The notes beneath the pieces are model-generated. The model was not told the DNA's origin and searched no databases. It saw only the letters and a list, made by a program, of their open reading frames with translations. 64,000 nucleotides of DNA, from the NCBI RefSeq assembly GCF_038024065.1, contig NZ_CP150667.1, forward strand, positions 496,001 to 560,000. Direction: 5' to 3'. The number at the start of each line of letters is the position of its first letter. Position 1 is the stretch's first letter. The DNA is from Polaribacter sejongensis (GTDB taxonomy: Bacteria > Bacteroidota > Bacteroidia > Flavobacteriales > Flavobacteriaceae). Of this stretch, positions 36,779 through 45,457 are shown piece by piece. A program made the position numbers and the translations under genes.

Positions 36779-37000
36779 ATGAGCACAGAACAACCAAAAA
36801 ATCCGTTACACGGTATAAAATTAGCCACTATGTTAGAAGAACTTTTCTTAGAATATGGTTGGGAGGAATTAGGATACAGTTTAAATATAAACGCCTTTAA
36901 AAATAATCCAACCTATAAGTCTTCTTTAAAATTTTTAAGAACCACACCTTGGGCAAGAGAAAAAGTAGAGCAGTTTTACTTAAAAAACATGATTGATTAA
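36779..37000 (+). CDS. VF530/DUF2132 family DNA-binding protein
   Basis: The 73-residue protein matches the short VF530 family along its full length: [21 protein letters not shown] cut at its core LEELxxxYGWx[31 protein letters not shown] in the second half. The structure known for Vibrio VF530 is a small fold thought to bind DNA. It lies 5 bases after the aminopeptidase gene and is probably co-transcribed. The biological role is not known. Confidence 0.9.
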   Translation: MSTEQPKNPLHGIKLATMLEELFLEYGWEELGYSLNINAFKNNPTYKSSLKFLRTTPWAREKVEQFYLKNMID

Positions 37001-37004
37001 TATT

Positions 37005-37152
37005 TATTAGAAGCTATTTCCTGCTTTCACTACTCGCTTTTTTTACTGCTAGTTCTCGATACAAATTTGCTCATTCTTCACAAATTCACTCGAACTGACA
37101 GTAAAAAAGAGCTCAAACATACCGTTCAATCAGGGCTAGACTTGTTTGCTGA
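37005..37152 (+). repeat. Structured dispersed repeat, copy A
   Basis: It starts with AAGCTATTTCCTGCTTTCAC and ends with TTCAATCAGGGCTAGACTTG. Inside, TTTTTTTACTG pairs with CAGTAAAAAAG and AGTTC with GAACT, around a longer loop. A shorter copy with the same ends lies inverted at 45321-45424. Both could form a long RNA hairpin, so an RNA function is possible. Confidence 0.7.
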
Positions 37153-37215
37153 CTTTTAGTGTTTAATTAGTTGCTTTTAAATCTCAATAAAGCAGTAAGT
37201 ATAAGTATTTTTACA

Positions 37216-37488
37216 CAGTTTGTCATTTCGACCTTTTGGGAGAAATTGCATAAGGATGCTTCGTTTTGTGGTTTCACTGTTATGAGATCTCTCAATCGTG
37301 AAAAAGGCTAACTTCGAAATGACAGGCGTTAGAAGTTAAAACAGTCAGTTTTGTTATTTCGTCCTTTTGGGAGAAATCGCATAAGGCTATGCAATTTTGT
37401 AAGTCTATATTTGTTAGATTTCTCATTAGTTTATCTTGAGCAAAGTCGAAAGGCGAAAAAACTCATTTCGAAATGACAATCGTTAGAA
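37216..37488. repeat. Two tandem palindromic repeat units
   Basis: Unit 1 (37216-37335) begins CAGTTTGTCATTTCGACC and unit 2 (37346-37488) begins CAGTTTTGTTATTTCGTCC. Both then read TTTTGGGAGAAAT, GCATAAGG and later end TTCGAAATGACA-(2)-CGTTAGAA. Each unit is an imperfect palindrome because GTCATTTCGA at the start mirrors TCGAAATGAC at the end. Confidence 0.75.
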
Positions 37489-37694
37489 AATAAAGGATAA
37501 ACAAATTATAAAAACTAAAATTTGACTAATTAGTTTTATTCTAAGTGTTATTGGATATTTTAAAAATATCATTCCGAATGCTACTGAAATCAAAAGATAT
37601 TTTGATTGAAAGTAGCTTGCGGAGCTAAAAAAAGAGGAATCTAAATACATCTAGTTATAATGACAATTACAATCAGCAATTTTGAAAAGTTGAT

Positions 37695-38378
37695 TTAACC
37701 TTTCAATAACTCCATCAGTTTTTCTGTTCCAACACTAGCAACTTCCTCAATAATGGTTAAATTATTAAAACGCCCCTTAGAAACCGCAGGTTTAGGATCT
37801 ATAAAATAAATAGGAGTATTCGGTTTTATATAATCTACCAAACCAGCAGCTGGATATACCTGCATAGAAGTGCCAATAATCACCAGAATATCTGCTTTTT
37901 TAGTGATTTCGATAGCTTTATCTAACATCGGTACCATTTCTCCGAACCAAACAATATGAGGTCTTAATTGACTTTTGTTAGGACATAAATCTCCTAAAAT
38001 TAAATCTTTTTTCCAATCTATAACCATATTTTCATCAATAGAACTTCTCACTTTTAAAAGTTCTCCATGTAGATGCGTTACGTTTTTACTGCCTGCACGT
38101 TCATGTAAATCATCTACATTTTGTGTGATAATTTCTACATTAAAATCCTTTTCTAAAGCCACTAAATTTTCGTGACCTTTATTTGGTGTAACTTCTAACA
38201 GTTGTTTTCTACGTTCGTTGTAAAAGTTTAAAACTAATTCAGGGTTTGCAGCATAACCTTCCGGAGAAGCAACATCCATAACATTATGTCCTTCCCATAA
38301 TCCGTCTGCATCTCTAAATGTTTGTATCCCGCTTTCTGCGGAAATTCCTGCTCCAGTTAAAACAACTAATCTTTTCAT
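37695..38378 (-). CDS. cobB: Sirtuin-type NAD-dependent protein deacylase
   Basis: The 227-residue enzyme removes acyl groups from lysine with NAD. Motifs are GAGISAESGIQTFRDADGLW (residues 9-28), TQNVDDLHERAG, the catalytic H104 in HLHGELLK, and IVWFGEMVP and GTSMQVYPAAG. Y53 and R56 in FYNERRKQL match the Tyr-Arg pair that reads succinyl or malonyl groups in SIRT5-like class III sirtuins. Most relatives have four zinc cysteines after the HG motif; here only C132 is present in that region, so the zinc ribbon is missing. It is a single gene. Confidence 0.92.
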   Translation of the reverse strand: MKRLVVLTGAGISAESGIQTFRDADGLWEGHNVMDVASPEGYAANPELVLNFYNERRKQLLEVTPNKGHENLVALEKDFNVEIITQNVDDLHERAGSKNVTHLHGELLKVRSSIDENMVIDWKKDLILGDLCPNKSQLRPHIVWFGEMVPMLDKAIEITKKADILVIIGTSMQVYPAAGLVDYIKPNTPIYFIDPKPAVSKGRFNNLTIIEEVASVGTEKLMELLKG

Positions 38379-38448
38379 TAGAAAATCCGTTTTTGTATTT
38401 TTATAAAATATTAATGAAGGTAAAAATAATAAAATTAAGTTTGTATTT

Positions 38449-39126
38449 ATGATTGATGAAAAACTATTAAATTACTTTGAAACCTATTTAACAGATAAAA
38501 GAAAAAACCTTTTTAAAAAGGTTTTAGAAGATAGAACGCGTCATTTTTCGGTGGTTTTAGAAGATATTTTTCAACCTCATAATGCAAGTGCCGTTATTAG
38601 AACCGCAGATATTTTTGGAGTACAAGATGTGCATGCCATAGAAAATAAATATACCAATAGAGTTTCTAGGCATGTTGCAAAAGGTTCTCAAAAATGGGTG
38701 ACTTCTAGACGATATAAAAAAGACGGAGATAACACCAAAGCTTGTTTAGATAATTTAAGAGAACAAGGATATCAAATTATAGCAACAACGCCACATAATG
38801 ATTCTTGTTTGTTACAAGATTTTGATGTTACTAAAAAATCTGCATTTGTATTTGGAGTAGAAGCAGAGGGAGTTTCGGATTATGTAAAAGAACAAGCAGA
38901 CGGTTTTTTAAAAATACCAATGGTAGGTTTTACAGAGAGCTTGAATATTTCTGTTGCTGCCGCTATTATTTTACAAGACGTAACCACAAAATTAAGAAGT
39001 TCTTCTGTAGATTGGCAATTAACTAAAGAAGAAAAAGATGTTTTATATTTTAATTGGGTTAAGAAAACGATAAAAAATGTAGATAAGATTGAGAAATATT
39101 ATCATGAAAATTTAAAAACTGAATAA
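38449..39126 (+). CDS. TrmH/SpoU family RNA 2'-O-methyltransferase
   Basis: The 225-residue SPOUT methyltransferase moves a methyl group from S-adenosylmethionine to a ribose 2'-OH. The three SpoU motifs are present: HNASAVIRTADIFGVQDV near residue 40, VFGVEAEGVSDYV near 145, and IPMVGFTESLNISVAAAI near 163 (motif 3, SLNxSVAAxI). The length and layout match TrmH, which makes Gm18 in tRNA, more than 23S rRNA RlmB. The target is inferred from family. A terminator follows directly. Confidence 0.9.
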   Translation: MIDEKLLNYFETYLTDKRKNLFKKVLEDRTRHFSVVLEDIFQPHNASAVIRTADIFGVQDVHAIENKYTNRVSRHVAKGSQKWVTSRRYKKDGDNTKACLDNLREQGYQIIATTPHNDSCLLQDFDVTKKSAFVFGVEAEGVSDYVKEQADGFLKIPMVGFTESLNISVAAAIILQDVTTKLRSSSVDWQLTKEEKDVLYFNWVKKTIKNVDKIEKYYHENLKTE

Positions 39127-39165
39127 AAAAAAGTCCTTTCTATTTTAATAGAAAGGACTTTTTTA
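39127..39165. terminator. Terminator after the TrmH-type gene
   Basis: AAGTCCTTTCTATT pairs with AATAGAAAGGACTT around a two-base loop, framed by A and T runs, so it can act in both directions. Confidence 0.9.
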
Positions 39166-39213
39166 TTAAGAAGTATAGATCGTTTTTGTCAATTTATAGA
39201 TAAAAAAATATGA

Positions 39214-39582
39214 TTACTCCACTATTATTTTTTCAATAGTAGCGGTAGATTCGCAACGTTTCACTAATAAACTTACTTTTTCTAAGTCTTTAGTCCCTGT
39301 AATATAATATTCAGGGCAAGGTTCTTGTCTTGGTTTGCTTTTTCCAAAATCAACATCACCTGTATGTAAAATAGTATTTATTTTTAAGGAATCAATATCA
39401 AATTTATGCATTGCGTTTTTGGCATCATCAGAATATAAACGCTCTTTAATTCTGATAGACTTTAGTGTTCTAGCATCCATTCCATAATCAAATGTAGCTT
39501 GTTTCTTTTGCCAGAAAAAATACACAGCAACAGAACCTAATGATAAACCGACTAAATAATATCCTATTCGTTTAATGAGCAT
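39214..39582 (-). CDS. DUF4258 domain protein, membrane-anchored
   Basis: The 122-residue protein has one N-terminal membrane helix (YYLVGLSLGSVAVYFFW), then a soluble domain with HTGDVDFGKSKPRQEPCPEY and a paired cysteine further on (VKRCEST). This matches DUF4258-type proteins found next to the porX/tsaE/ald cluster in Flavobacteriaceae. No function is established. The soluble part should face the periplasm or cytoplasm depending on helix orientation, which is not determined here. Confidence 0.75.
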   Translation of the reverse strand: MLIKRIGYYLVGLSLGSVAVYFFWQKKQATFDYGMDARTLKSIRIKERLYSDDAKNAMHKFDIDSLKINTILHTGDVDFGKSKPRQEPCPEYYITGTKDLEKVSLLVKRCESTATIEKIIVE

Positions 39583-39637
39583 TGTATAATTTTAAAGTGC
39601 AAATTTAAGCCTTTTAATCAGTTTTAAATAATATTAC

Positions 39638-42600
39638 TTATTTTCTTATTAAAGAAAAATGTGATCTAAAAATAGCAGGGTTTCCATCTACATTTGTATA
39701 ATTTAATATATACCAATAATCTGTACTTGGCATTTTATTTCCGTTACTACTTGAACCATTCCAACCTTCTCCACTCGGTTTTATGGTTTTTATGTGTATA
39801 CCAAATCTATCAAAAATATCTATGGTTGCTGTTGGGTCATCTTTTAAATCTGTAATATTCCAAGTATCATTAGTTGGGTTAAAATAAGTAGGATTATTTA
39901 AGGCTGTAAACTCAATTTGTATATCATTACAAATCGTAGTAAGATCTCTAACTGTTACTGTATAAATACCAGGTTTAATATTTTGAAATATATTAGAAGT
40001 TTGAAAATTCACAGCATCTAAAGAATAGGTATAGTTACCTAAACCTTCATTAATTGTTACAATTTCTATAGCATATAAATCAGAAAAGTTATCTGATAAG
40101 AAATTAACCTCAAATTCTGGATTAGAACTTTCTATAACTACTTCTATTGGACTGTAATCACAATCATTAATATTAATTGGGTTTATTCTTGTAGCTTCTA
40201 TTGTGTAAGTTCCTGTTTTTACAGCGCTCCAATTAGCAACAGAAGTTGTGTTTAATTGATCACCTTCTAAGTACCATTTTACATCATAAATGCTTGTATC
40301 TATGTTTGATTCTATTAAAAAAGGATTATTGGTTTCGTTAGTAGTTGGGTCAATACAAATAGCACCACCTTTTGCATAAATCTCTAATAGAGGATATACT
40401 GTAATTGAAAAACTACCATCTGAATAACAATCTGGGTTTTCTGTAGGATAAGCACGTACATGGATTGTTTGTGTTCCTGCATCTGTTATTGTATATTCTG
40501 TTGGAAGTATTAAATCTGTTCTATTTAAATCTCTGTAATATTCTACAGTTATATCTGGGTTAGTGATGCTAGGTAATATTAGAGAACCACATTTTTCAAG
40601 ATCATCTACAACTCCTAAGTCCGTTAAATTTGGTTCGTAAAAAACATTAACTTCAAAAAAGCTTAAATTTTGACAAGGAAAAAATCTAGTATCATCTCCA
40701 ATAATATATATGGTCTGAGTTGTTGTAATTTTATCTCCAGCATTTAAAAGTCCTGTTTTATTTGCATTTGTATAATAATTTCCAGGTTTTACTAGTGGAA
40801 TTAATGTGTAAAATTCACAAGCTTTTACATCATCAAGTTCATCTACCTCTATATTTAAAATAGTTACTGTAAAATCTTTTTGATTTGCACAAGTTGTAAT
40901 TTCTGTATCTTGATTATAGATAAAAATCTGTTGAGTTTCTTCTATAACATCACCAGGAAACAATTCGGTACCTTGTCCGTCTGCTTGCGTAAAAAACTTT
41001 GCTCCAAAACTTAATGTTGGTAAAGTATAAGGTTCACATACAGAAAAACTAAAAATAGTTTGTATTGTTGGTAGTGGTTTAATTGTAACTCTAAAACTTG
41101 TTTCATTATCACAACCAGTAGTTGCGTTTTTATTATATATATAAATTGTTCGTGTGCTGTTTATTGTATCACCTGCAGATAATGGTGTACCTGTACCATT
41201 TCTGCCTGTAAAGTAATTACCATTAACTAAAGTTGGTAGTATTGGCAAATCATCTATACAATTTGTTAAATCTGGTAATTGATCTACTTCTGGTAGTGGG
41301 TTAATTGTAATTAAGAACTCGTAGCCTGTACAATTAGTGCTAGTTGTTACCTCGTCTGCATAATAATAAACTGTTTGTGACGCTGTAATAACTGTTCCTG
41401 ATGGTATTATAACACTACGAGTGCTATCTGTGTAATACTCTCCAACACTTTTATTGGGTAATATGTAGTTATCACAAGATGTAACATCTATAAAATCATC
41501 AGGATTTATAATTGTTATTTTAAAAAACTCATCACTTTGTTTTTCACAGCCAGATTCTTCATCTATATTATAGATGTATAAATTTTTACTAGAAGTTATT
41601 ATATCACCTGCAAAAAACTCAGTACCAGTTCCTAGGTTTCCTGTAAAATACCTTCCGTTTGTTAAAGGTGCTAATGTTACAGGGTCACAAGTAACTATGT
41701 CTGTTAATGTATCTATTAGAGGTAAGGGAGTAATGGTTAATTCGAATTTCTTTTCACTACAAACTTCACCATTTAACTCAGAATAAAAATATACAGTTGT
41801 ATCTGCTGTTAAATCTGTACCAGGTACAATTTCATCTACTCCATTTTCGTTTTTATAAAACTTTCCTAAAGGAGTACTTGGTATTTTAAAAAACTCACAG
41901 TATTTTAAAGCTATATCGAAATCATTGGCAATATATACTTTAAAAGAACTTTCTTCGGAACAATCATTTGCATTGTTATTGAATATATATATAGTCGTAT
42001 TATTTACTGTAATAGGAGTTCCAGCATCCAATTTTGTTCCTTGTCCTTCTGATTGCGTATAATATTCACCATTTGTTAGTGTTGGTAATATATATTCTAA
42101 ACAGACATAAGCATCTGGTAAGTTGTCAACTAATGGTAAAGGGTTAATGCTAACATTAAAACTAACAATATCAAAACAATTAGTGCTGTTTATAGATACT
42201 CTAGCCCAAAGTGTAAACGTATTAACTGTTGTTTGATAATTTGTAGGGTTTGGTATTGGGTTTGCATTACTGTTAGCATCGCTCTCAGTAGTAAAATAAG
42301 AAATAGAATAATTAGAAGGATCTACACTGTCTAATATTTGTCCCTCTACTTCATTTGGTATATTAATAATAGTATCATTACTACAAATATTAACATCTTC
42401 AGGTTGTGTTGCATTAATAGTGGTTATTTCTATGTTGTCTCTTAATAGACAAGTTGCATCTGTTAAAGATGTAATTGTTAAACCATATGTACCAGGACTA
42501 TCAATAATTATTTTTGTTCCGGTTTCAGTAGTTAAAGGAGTATTATCTTTTGTCCATACAAAGTTAAAATTATCTGTTTTTAAAAAACCAGAATCGACAG

Positions 42601-43474
42601 TAATATTTTCACCATTGCAAAGTTCTTTATCTTTTCTTAAATCTAAGGTATTGTTAAAGCTTCCGGCTTCTATAAAAACAGCAGAGTCAAAATCAGAATT
42701 ACCATAATCTCCAATAACAAACTTTATTTTATATTCATTGTTTGGAATTACGTCGGTAGAAGCAGTTAAAACTTTACTAAACCCCCTCATATTTATGTTA
42801 GAGCTTGTAGTTGGAGTCGCGTAATATGTATCAAATAAAGCTTCATTGTTAGAGCTACATAAAATATTATTAGAAGTATTTCTTATATTTTTAACTGATA
42901 CATTTGTATTATCAGGAAGAGTTGTTAGGTTAAAAGATTCTCCTGTTTCTATATTTGTTAATATAATTGCAAAAAGGTCTCTACCTTCACACTGAAATTC
43001 TCCATATTCATTAGATGCAAAAATATATTTGAAACTAAATTTTTTACCAACAGGAGTAAAGTTAAACTCTAAAGAACCTACATCGGTTATATCAGATGTG
43101 CCTCCTTCAGCATTGCTAATTGCTTGTAAATTTGAATCTCCTTTTACAGTTATTTCACTACTTAATTTAGTATTGGTAAAAGGTCCTTCTGTATCTTTAG
43201 CATTACCTGTTCTTATAATAATTCCTTCTGAAATAGGAAAATCTCCACCGTTATTATTAAAAGTGGCAACAGATTTACTTGAAGAAATTCCAACATTAGA
43301 GAGGTTGATACAAGAATTATCTATAAGTTGATTAGCAAGTTCTTCTGCTGTTTTGGTATCATCTATAGTTACTGTTTGAGAAAAAATAGAAGATGTAAGT
43401 AGTAACGTAGCAACAAAAATGATAGATTTAAAAAACCTATTTGGGTTACTTGTTTTAAAAGTTAAATGTTTCAT
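39638..43474 (-). CDS. Choice-of-anchor L protein with T9SS type B sorting domain
   Basis: The 1278-residue cell-surface protein has a Sec signal (about 1-33, ending SSIFSQ). A choice-of-anchor L domain lies at about 35-272 (NYxxxGISSS region, IFASNEYGEFQCEGRDLFAI). Eight Cys-containing beta repeats of 65-80 residues run from 445 to 1028. A gliding-motility-associated/T9SS type B C-terminal domain ends the protein (about 1198-1278, IDIFDRFGIHIKTI, GWNGSSSNG, STDYWYIL). T9SS type B substrates cross the outer membrane through the same system that PorX helps control, and porX lies nearby. It is probably an adhesin or gliding-associated surface protein; no enzyme domain is visible. Confidence 0.92.
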   Translation of the reverse strand: MKHLTFKTSNPNRFFKSIIFVATLLLTSSIFSQTVTIDDTKTAEELANQLIDNSCINLSNVGISSSKSVATFNNNGGDFPISEGIIIRTGNAKDTEGPFTNTKLSSEITVKGDSNLQAISNAEGGTSDITDVGSLEFNFTPVGKKFSFKYIFASNEYGEFQCEGRDLFAIILTNIETGESFNLTTLPDNTNVSVKNIRNTSNNILCSSNNEALFDTYYATPTTSSNINMRGFSKVLTASTDVIPNNEYKIKFVIGDYGNSDFDSAVFIEAGSFNNTLDLRKDKELCNGENITVDSGFLKTDNFNFVWTKDNTPLTTETGTKIIIDSPGTYGLTITSLTDATCLLRDNIEITTINATQPEDVNICSNDTIINIPNEVEGQILDSVDPSNYSISYFTTESDANSNANPIPNPTNYQTTVNTFTLWARVSINSTNCFDIVSFNVSINPLPLVDNLPDAYVCLEYILPTLTNGEYYTQSEGQGTKLDAGTPITVNNTTIYIFNNNANDCSEESSFKVYIANDFDIALKYCEFFKIPSTPLGKFYKNENGVDEIVPGTDLTADTTVYFYSELNGEVCSEKKFELTITPLPLIDTLTDIVTCDPVTLAPLTNGRYFTGNLGTGTEFFAGDIITSSKNLYIYNIDEESGCEKQSDEFFKITIINPDDFIDVTSCDNYILPNKSVGEYYTDSTRSVIIPSGTVITASQTVYYYADEVTTSTNCTGYEFLITINPLPEVDQLPDLTNCIDDLPILPTLVNGNYFTGRNGTGTPLSAGDTINSTRTIYIYNKNATTGCDNETSFRVTIKPLPTIQTIFSFSVCEPYTLPTLSFGAKFFTQADGQGTELFPGDVIEETQQIFIYNQDTEITTCANQKDFTVTILNIEVDELDDVKACEFYTLIPLVKPGNYYTNANKTGLLNAGDKITTTQTIYIIGDDTRFFPCQNLSFFEVNVFYEPNLTDLGVVDDLEKCGSLILPSITNPDITVEYYRDLNRTDLILPTEYTITDAGTQTIHVRAYPTENPDCYSDGSFSITVYPLLEIYAKGGAICIDPTTNETNNPFLIESNIDTSIYDVKWYLEGDQLNTTSVANWSAVKTGTYTIEATRINPININDCDYSPIEVVIESSNPEFEVNFLSDNFSDLYAIEIVTINEGLGNYTYSLDAVNFQTSNIFQNIKPGIYTVTVRDLTTICNDIQIEFTALNNPTYFNPTNDTWNITDLKDDPTATIDIFDRFGIHIKTIKPSGEGWNGSSSNGNKMPSTDYWYILNYTNVDGNPAIFRSHFSLIRK
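40391..42142 (-). repeat. Eight beta-domain repeats within the T9SS cargo gene
   Basis: Eight units share the pattern L-P-x-(V/I)-D..L, a Cys, then LPxLxxGxYYT, a Gly-Thr turn, (A/P)GDxIxxTxTIYIYN, a second Cys, and FxVTI. Units differ in sequence, so the expansion is old. Each unit has one Cys pair that may form a disulfide. Confidence 0.75.
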
Positions 43475-43539
43475 ACTAATAAATATTTATAATAGAAAAA
43501 TATTGATGTTATGAGGGAAGGTTAATTTGAGGGGGAAGG

Positions 43540-44736
43540 TTAAATAATTAATAAATTAATATCTCTAAACGGTAAATCAAACCAATCGGCAACTGTTTTG
43601 TTCGTAAGAATTCCGTGATAAAAATACATTCCGTTTCGTAAACTTTTATCAAAACGAGCGGCGTTTTCGAAACCACCTTCTTCAGCAATATTTAATAAAT
43701 AGGGGGTAAAAATATTACTAATAGATAAAGAAGCTGTTCTTGCATAACGAGCAGGAATATTAGGTACACAATAATGTACAACCCCGTGTTTTATAAAGGT
43801 AGGTGTTTTATGTGTAGTAACATTAGAGGTTTCAAAACAACCACCTCTATCTATACTAACATCTATAATTACAGCTCCTTCTTTCATGGTTTCTACCATT
43901 TCTTCTGTAGCGCAAATGGGCGATCTATTTTTTCCTCTAATAGCTCCAATTGCTACATCTGCACGCATTAATGCTTTTGCAACCGATTTTGGCTGAAGTG
44001 TAGAAGTGTAAATTGGTGCACTTAAAGAATCTTGTAATTTTCGTAATTTACTAATAGAATTATCAAAAACTTTTACTCTTGCACCTAAGCCAATAGCGGT
44101 TTTTGCTGCGTATTCACCAACTGTTCCAGCACCAAAAATAACCACGCTAGAAGGTGGAACACCGCCAATGTTACCTAATAAAAGTCCGTTTCCTTTGTTA
44201 ATTCCACTCATTAGTTCTGCCGCAATTAATACAGAAGCGGTACCAGCAATTTCACTTAAAGATTTTACAATAGGGTAGGTATTATGGTCGTCTTTTATAT
44301 AATCGAAAGCAACGGCAGTAATTCGTTTTTTAGACAAACACTCAAAGTATTTTTTATTTTGAGTTTTTAATTGTAGCGAAGAAATTAGAATTGTTTGCGG
44401 ATTCATATATTCGATTTCACTTTCAGTGGGTGGAGCAACCTTTAAAACAATATTGCATTTAAAAGCTTCTTCTACATCGTAAGAAATTTTTGCACCTGCT
44501 TCAGAATATTCTCTATCGGCATAATTTGCATGGTCTCCAGCACCTGTTTCTATGACAACTCTATGTCCGTGAGCACATAATGCAGAAACGGCATCTGGAG
44601 TTAAACAAACTCGTTTTTCACCTAAATAGGTTTCTTTTGGCAAACCAATAAATAGTTCTCCTTTTTGCCTTTTAATTTCCAACATTTCTTCTTGCGGAAG
44701 CAATTCTTCTTTACTGAAAGGAGAAAATGAACTCAT
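43540..44736 (-). CDS. ald: Alanine dehydrogenase
   Basis: The 398-residue NAD enzyme interconverts L-alanine and pyruvate plus ammonia. The N-terminal pyruvate-binding part shows GLPKETYLGEKRVCLTP and the middle has the NAD fold with SSVVIFGAGTVGEYAAKTAI. VIIDVSIDRGGCFETS is a family hallmark. The N-terminus is longer than in Bacillus Ald, as in other Bacteroidota forms, which are sometimes annotated as NAD(P) transhydrogenase-like. The gene is 7 bases downstream of tsaE in the conserved porX-tsaE-ald order. Confidence 0.93.
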   Translation of the reverse strand: MSSFSPFSKEELLPQEEMLEIKRQKGELFIGLPKETYLGEKRVCLTPDAVSALCAHGHRVVIETGAGDHANYADREYSEAGAKISYDVEEAFKCNIVLKVAPPTESEIEYMNPQTILISSLQLKTQNKKYFECLSKKRITAVAFDYIKDDHNTYPIVKSLSEIAGTASVLIAAELMSGINKGNGLLLGNIGGVPPSSVVIFGAGTVGEYAAKTAIGLGARVKVFDNSISKLRKLQDSLSAPIYTSTLQPKSVAKALMRADVAIGAIRGKNRSPICATEEMVETMKEGAVIIDVSIDRGGCFETSNVTTHKTPTFIKHGVVHYCVPNIPARYARTASLSISNIFTPYLLNIAEEGGFENAARFDKSLRNGMYFYHGILTNKTVADWFDLPFRDINLLII

Positions 44737-44743
44737 AGTTAGG

Positions 44744-45151
44744 TTATTTTAGTTGAATGTTTCGTTGTTCGTCATTTGAAATAGTCAAATAAATTTGAAC
44801 AGCCTCTAAAGGTAGTAAATTTTCTATATTTTCTGGCCATTCTATTAAACACCAATCATTATTATCTAAATATTCTTCAATTCCCATGTCTAACGCTTCT
44901 TCCTCGTCTGTAATTCTGTAAAAATCGAAATGGAAAACTTTTTCACTATTTGTAGTCTGATATTCATTAACTAAAGAAAAAGTAGGAGAGGAGATGTTGT
45001 CTAAAACACCTAATTGTTTGCAGATTTCTTTAATAAGAGTTGTTTTACCAACGCCCATTTGCCCGTAAAATAACAATGTTTTATTTTCTGCGGATGTAAT
45101 AATCTCTGCTGCAACTTCAGATAAATCTTCTAAAGAGTAATTTTTTTTCAT
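44744..45151 (-). CDS. tsaE: tRNA threonylcarbamoyladenosine synthesis ATPase TsaE
   Basis: TsaE is the ATPase that resets the TsaBDE complex making t6A37 in tRNAs that read ANN codons. The 135-residue protein has the Walker A motif YGQMGVGKTTLIKEI at about 29-43, the switch-like SSPTFSLVNEY, and HFDFYRITDEEEALDMG and WCLIEWPENI, which fit the family along its length. It is placed between porX and ald in the usual flavobacterial order. Confidence 0.96.
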   Translation of the reverse strand: MKKNYSLEDLSEVAAEIITSAENKTLLFYGQMGVGKTTLIKEICKQLGVLDNISSPTFSLVNEYQTTNSEKVFHFDFYRITDEEEALDMGIEEYLDNNDWCLIEWPENIENLLPLEAVQIYLTISNDEQRNIQLK

Positions 45152-45271
45152 AAAGACAAAAATATAAAAAGTATTCAGTAATCAGTTATTGTTTACAGTC
45201 AATAATATTTAAACTTTATAAATGAAGTAGGAGAGACTATATTTGTATTGCTCAATTTGTTAAATGAAAAA

Positions 45272-45302
45272 AGTCTGACAAGTAGTTTAAATCTGTCAGA
45301 CT
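45272..45302. terminator. Terminator-like hairpin downstream of porX
   Basis: AGTCTGACA (45272-45280) pairs with TGTCAGACT (45294-45302) around a 13-base loop. It is flanked by A and T runs. Confidence 0.7.
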
Positions 45303-45320
45303 ATTTTTATAATTAATTGT

Positions 45321-45424
45321 GTTAGCAAACAAGTTTAGCCCTGATTGAAAGGTTTGTTTGAGCTCTTTATTGCTTTTTTAGGCAATAAAAGCGAGTAGTG
45401 AAAGCAGGAAATAGCTTCTAATAA
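45321..45424 (-). repeat. Structured dispersed repeat, copy B (inverted)
   Basis: On the minus strand this reads AGAAGCTATTTCCTGCTTTC at one end and TTCAATCAGGGCTAAACTTG at the other, as copy A at 37005. The inner hairpin differs: TTATTGCC pairs with GGCAATAA around a short loop, replacing the long loop of copy A. Shared ends with changing inner arms point to a conserved structured element. Confidence 0.7.
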
Positions 45425-45457
45425 TTGAAACCATATAACTTTTACTGCTGTTGTAAA

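Larger units (their letters stand above)
37001..37694. repeat. Gene-free block of degenerate intergenic repeats
   Basis: No coding frame is supported in these 694 bases. The block holds a structured repeat at 37005-37152, two related palindromic units at 37216-37335 and 37346-37488, and a third weaker unit around 37560-37665 (starting ATTCCGAATGCTACTGA, ending AATGACAATT). Words such as GAGATTTCTCA and TTCGAAATGACA recur at 4801-4913. Confidence 0.75.
45152..45457. other. Intergenic stretch with terminator and dispersed repeat
   Basis: These 306 bases carry no gene. They hold a hairpin at 45272-45302 and the inverted repeat copy at 45321-45424. A short palindromic word repeat (TCAGTAATCAGTTATTG) is at about 45175-45195. 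Confidence 0.6.

Noticed and set aside
37001..37694. Hidden small gene in the 694-base gap
   Set aside because: All frames are broken, and the bases are explained by palindromic repeat units.
37695..38378. Sir2 domain as part of a Thoeris or similar defence system
   Set aside because: It is a plain 227-residue CobB-type sirtuin standing alone, with no TIR, HerA or Argonaute partner.
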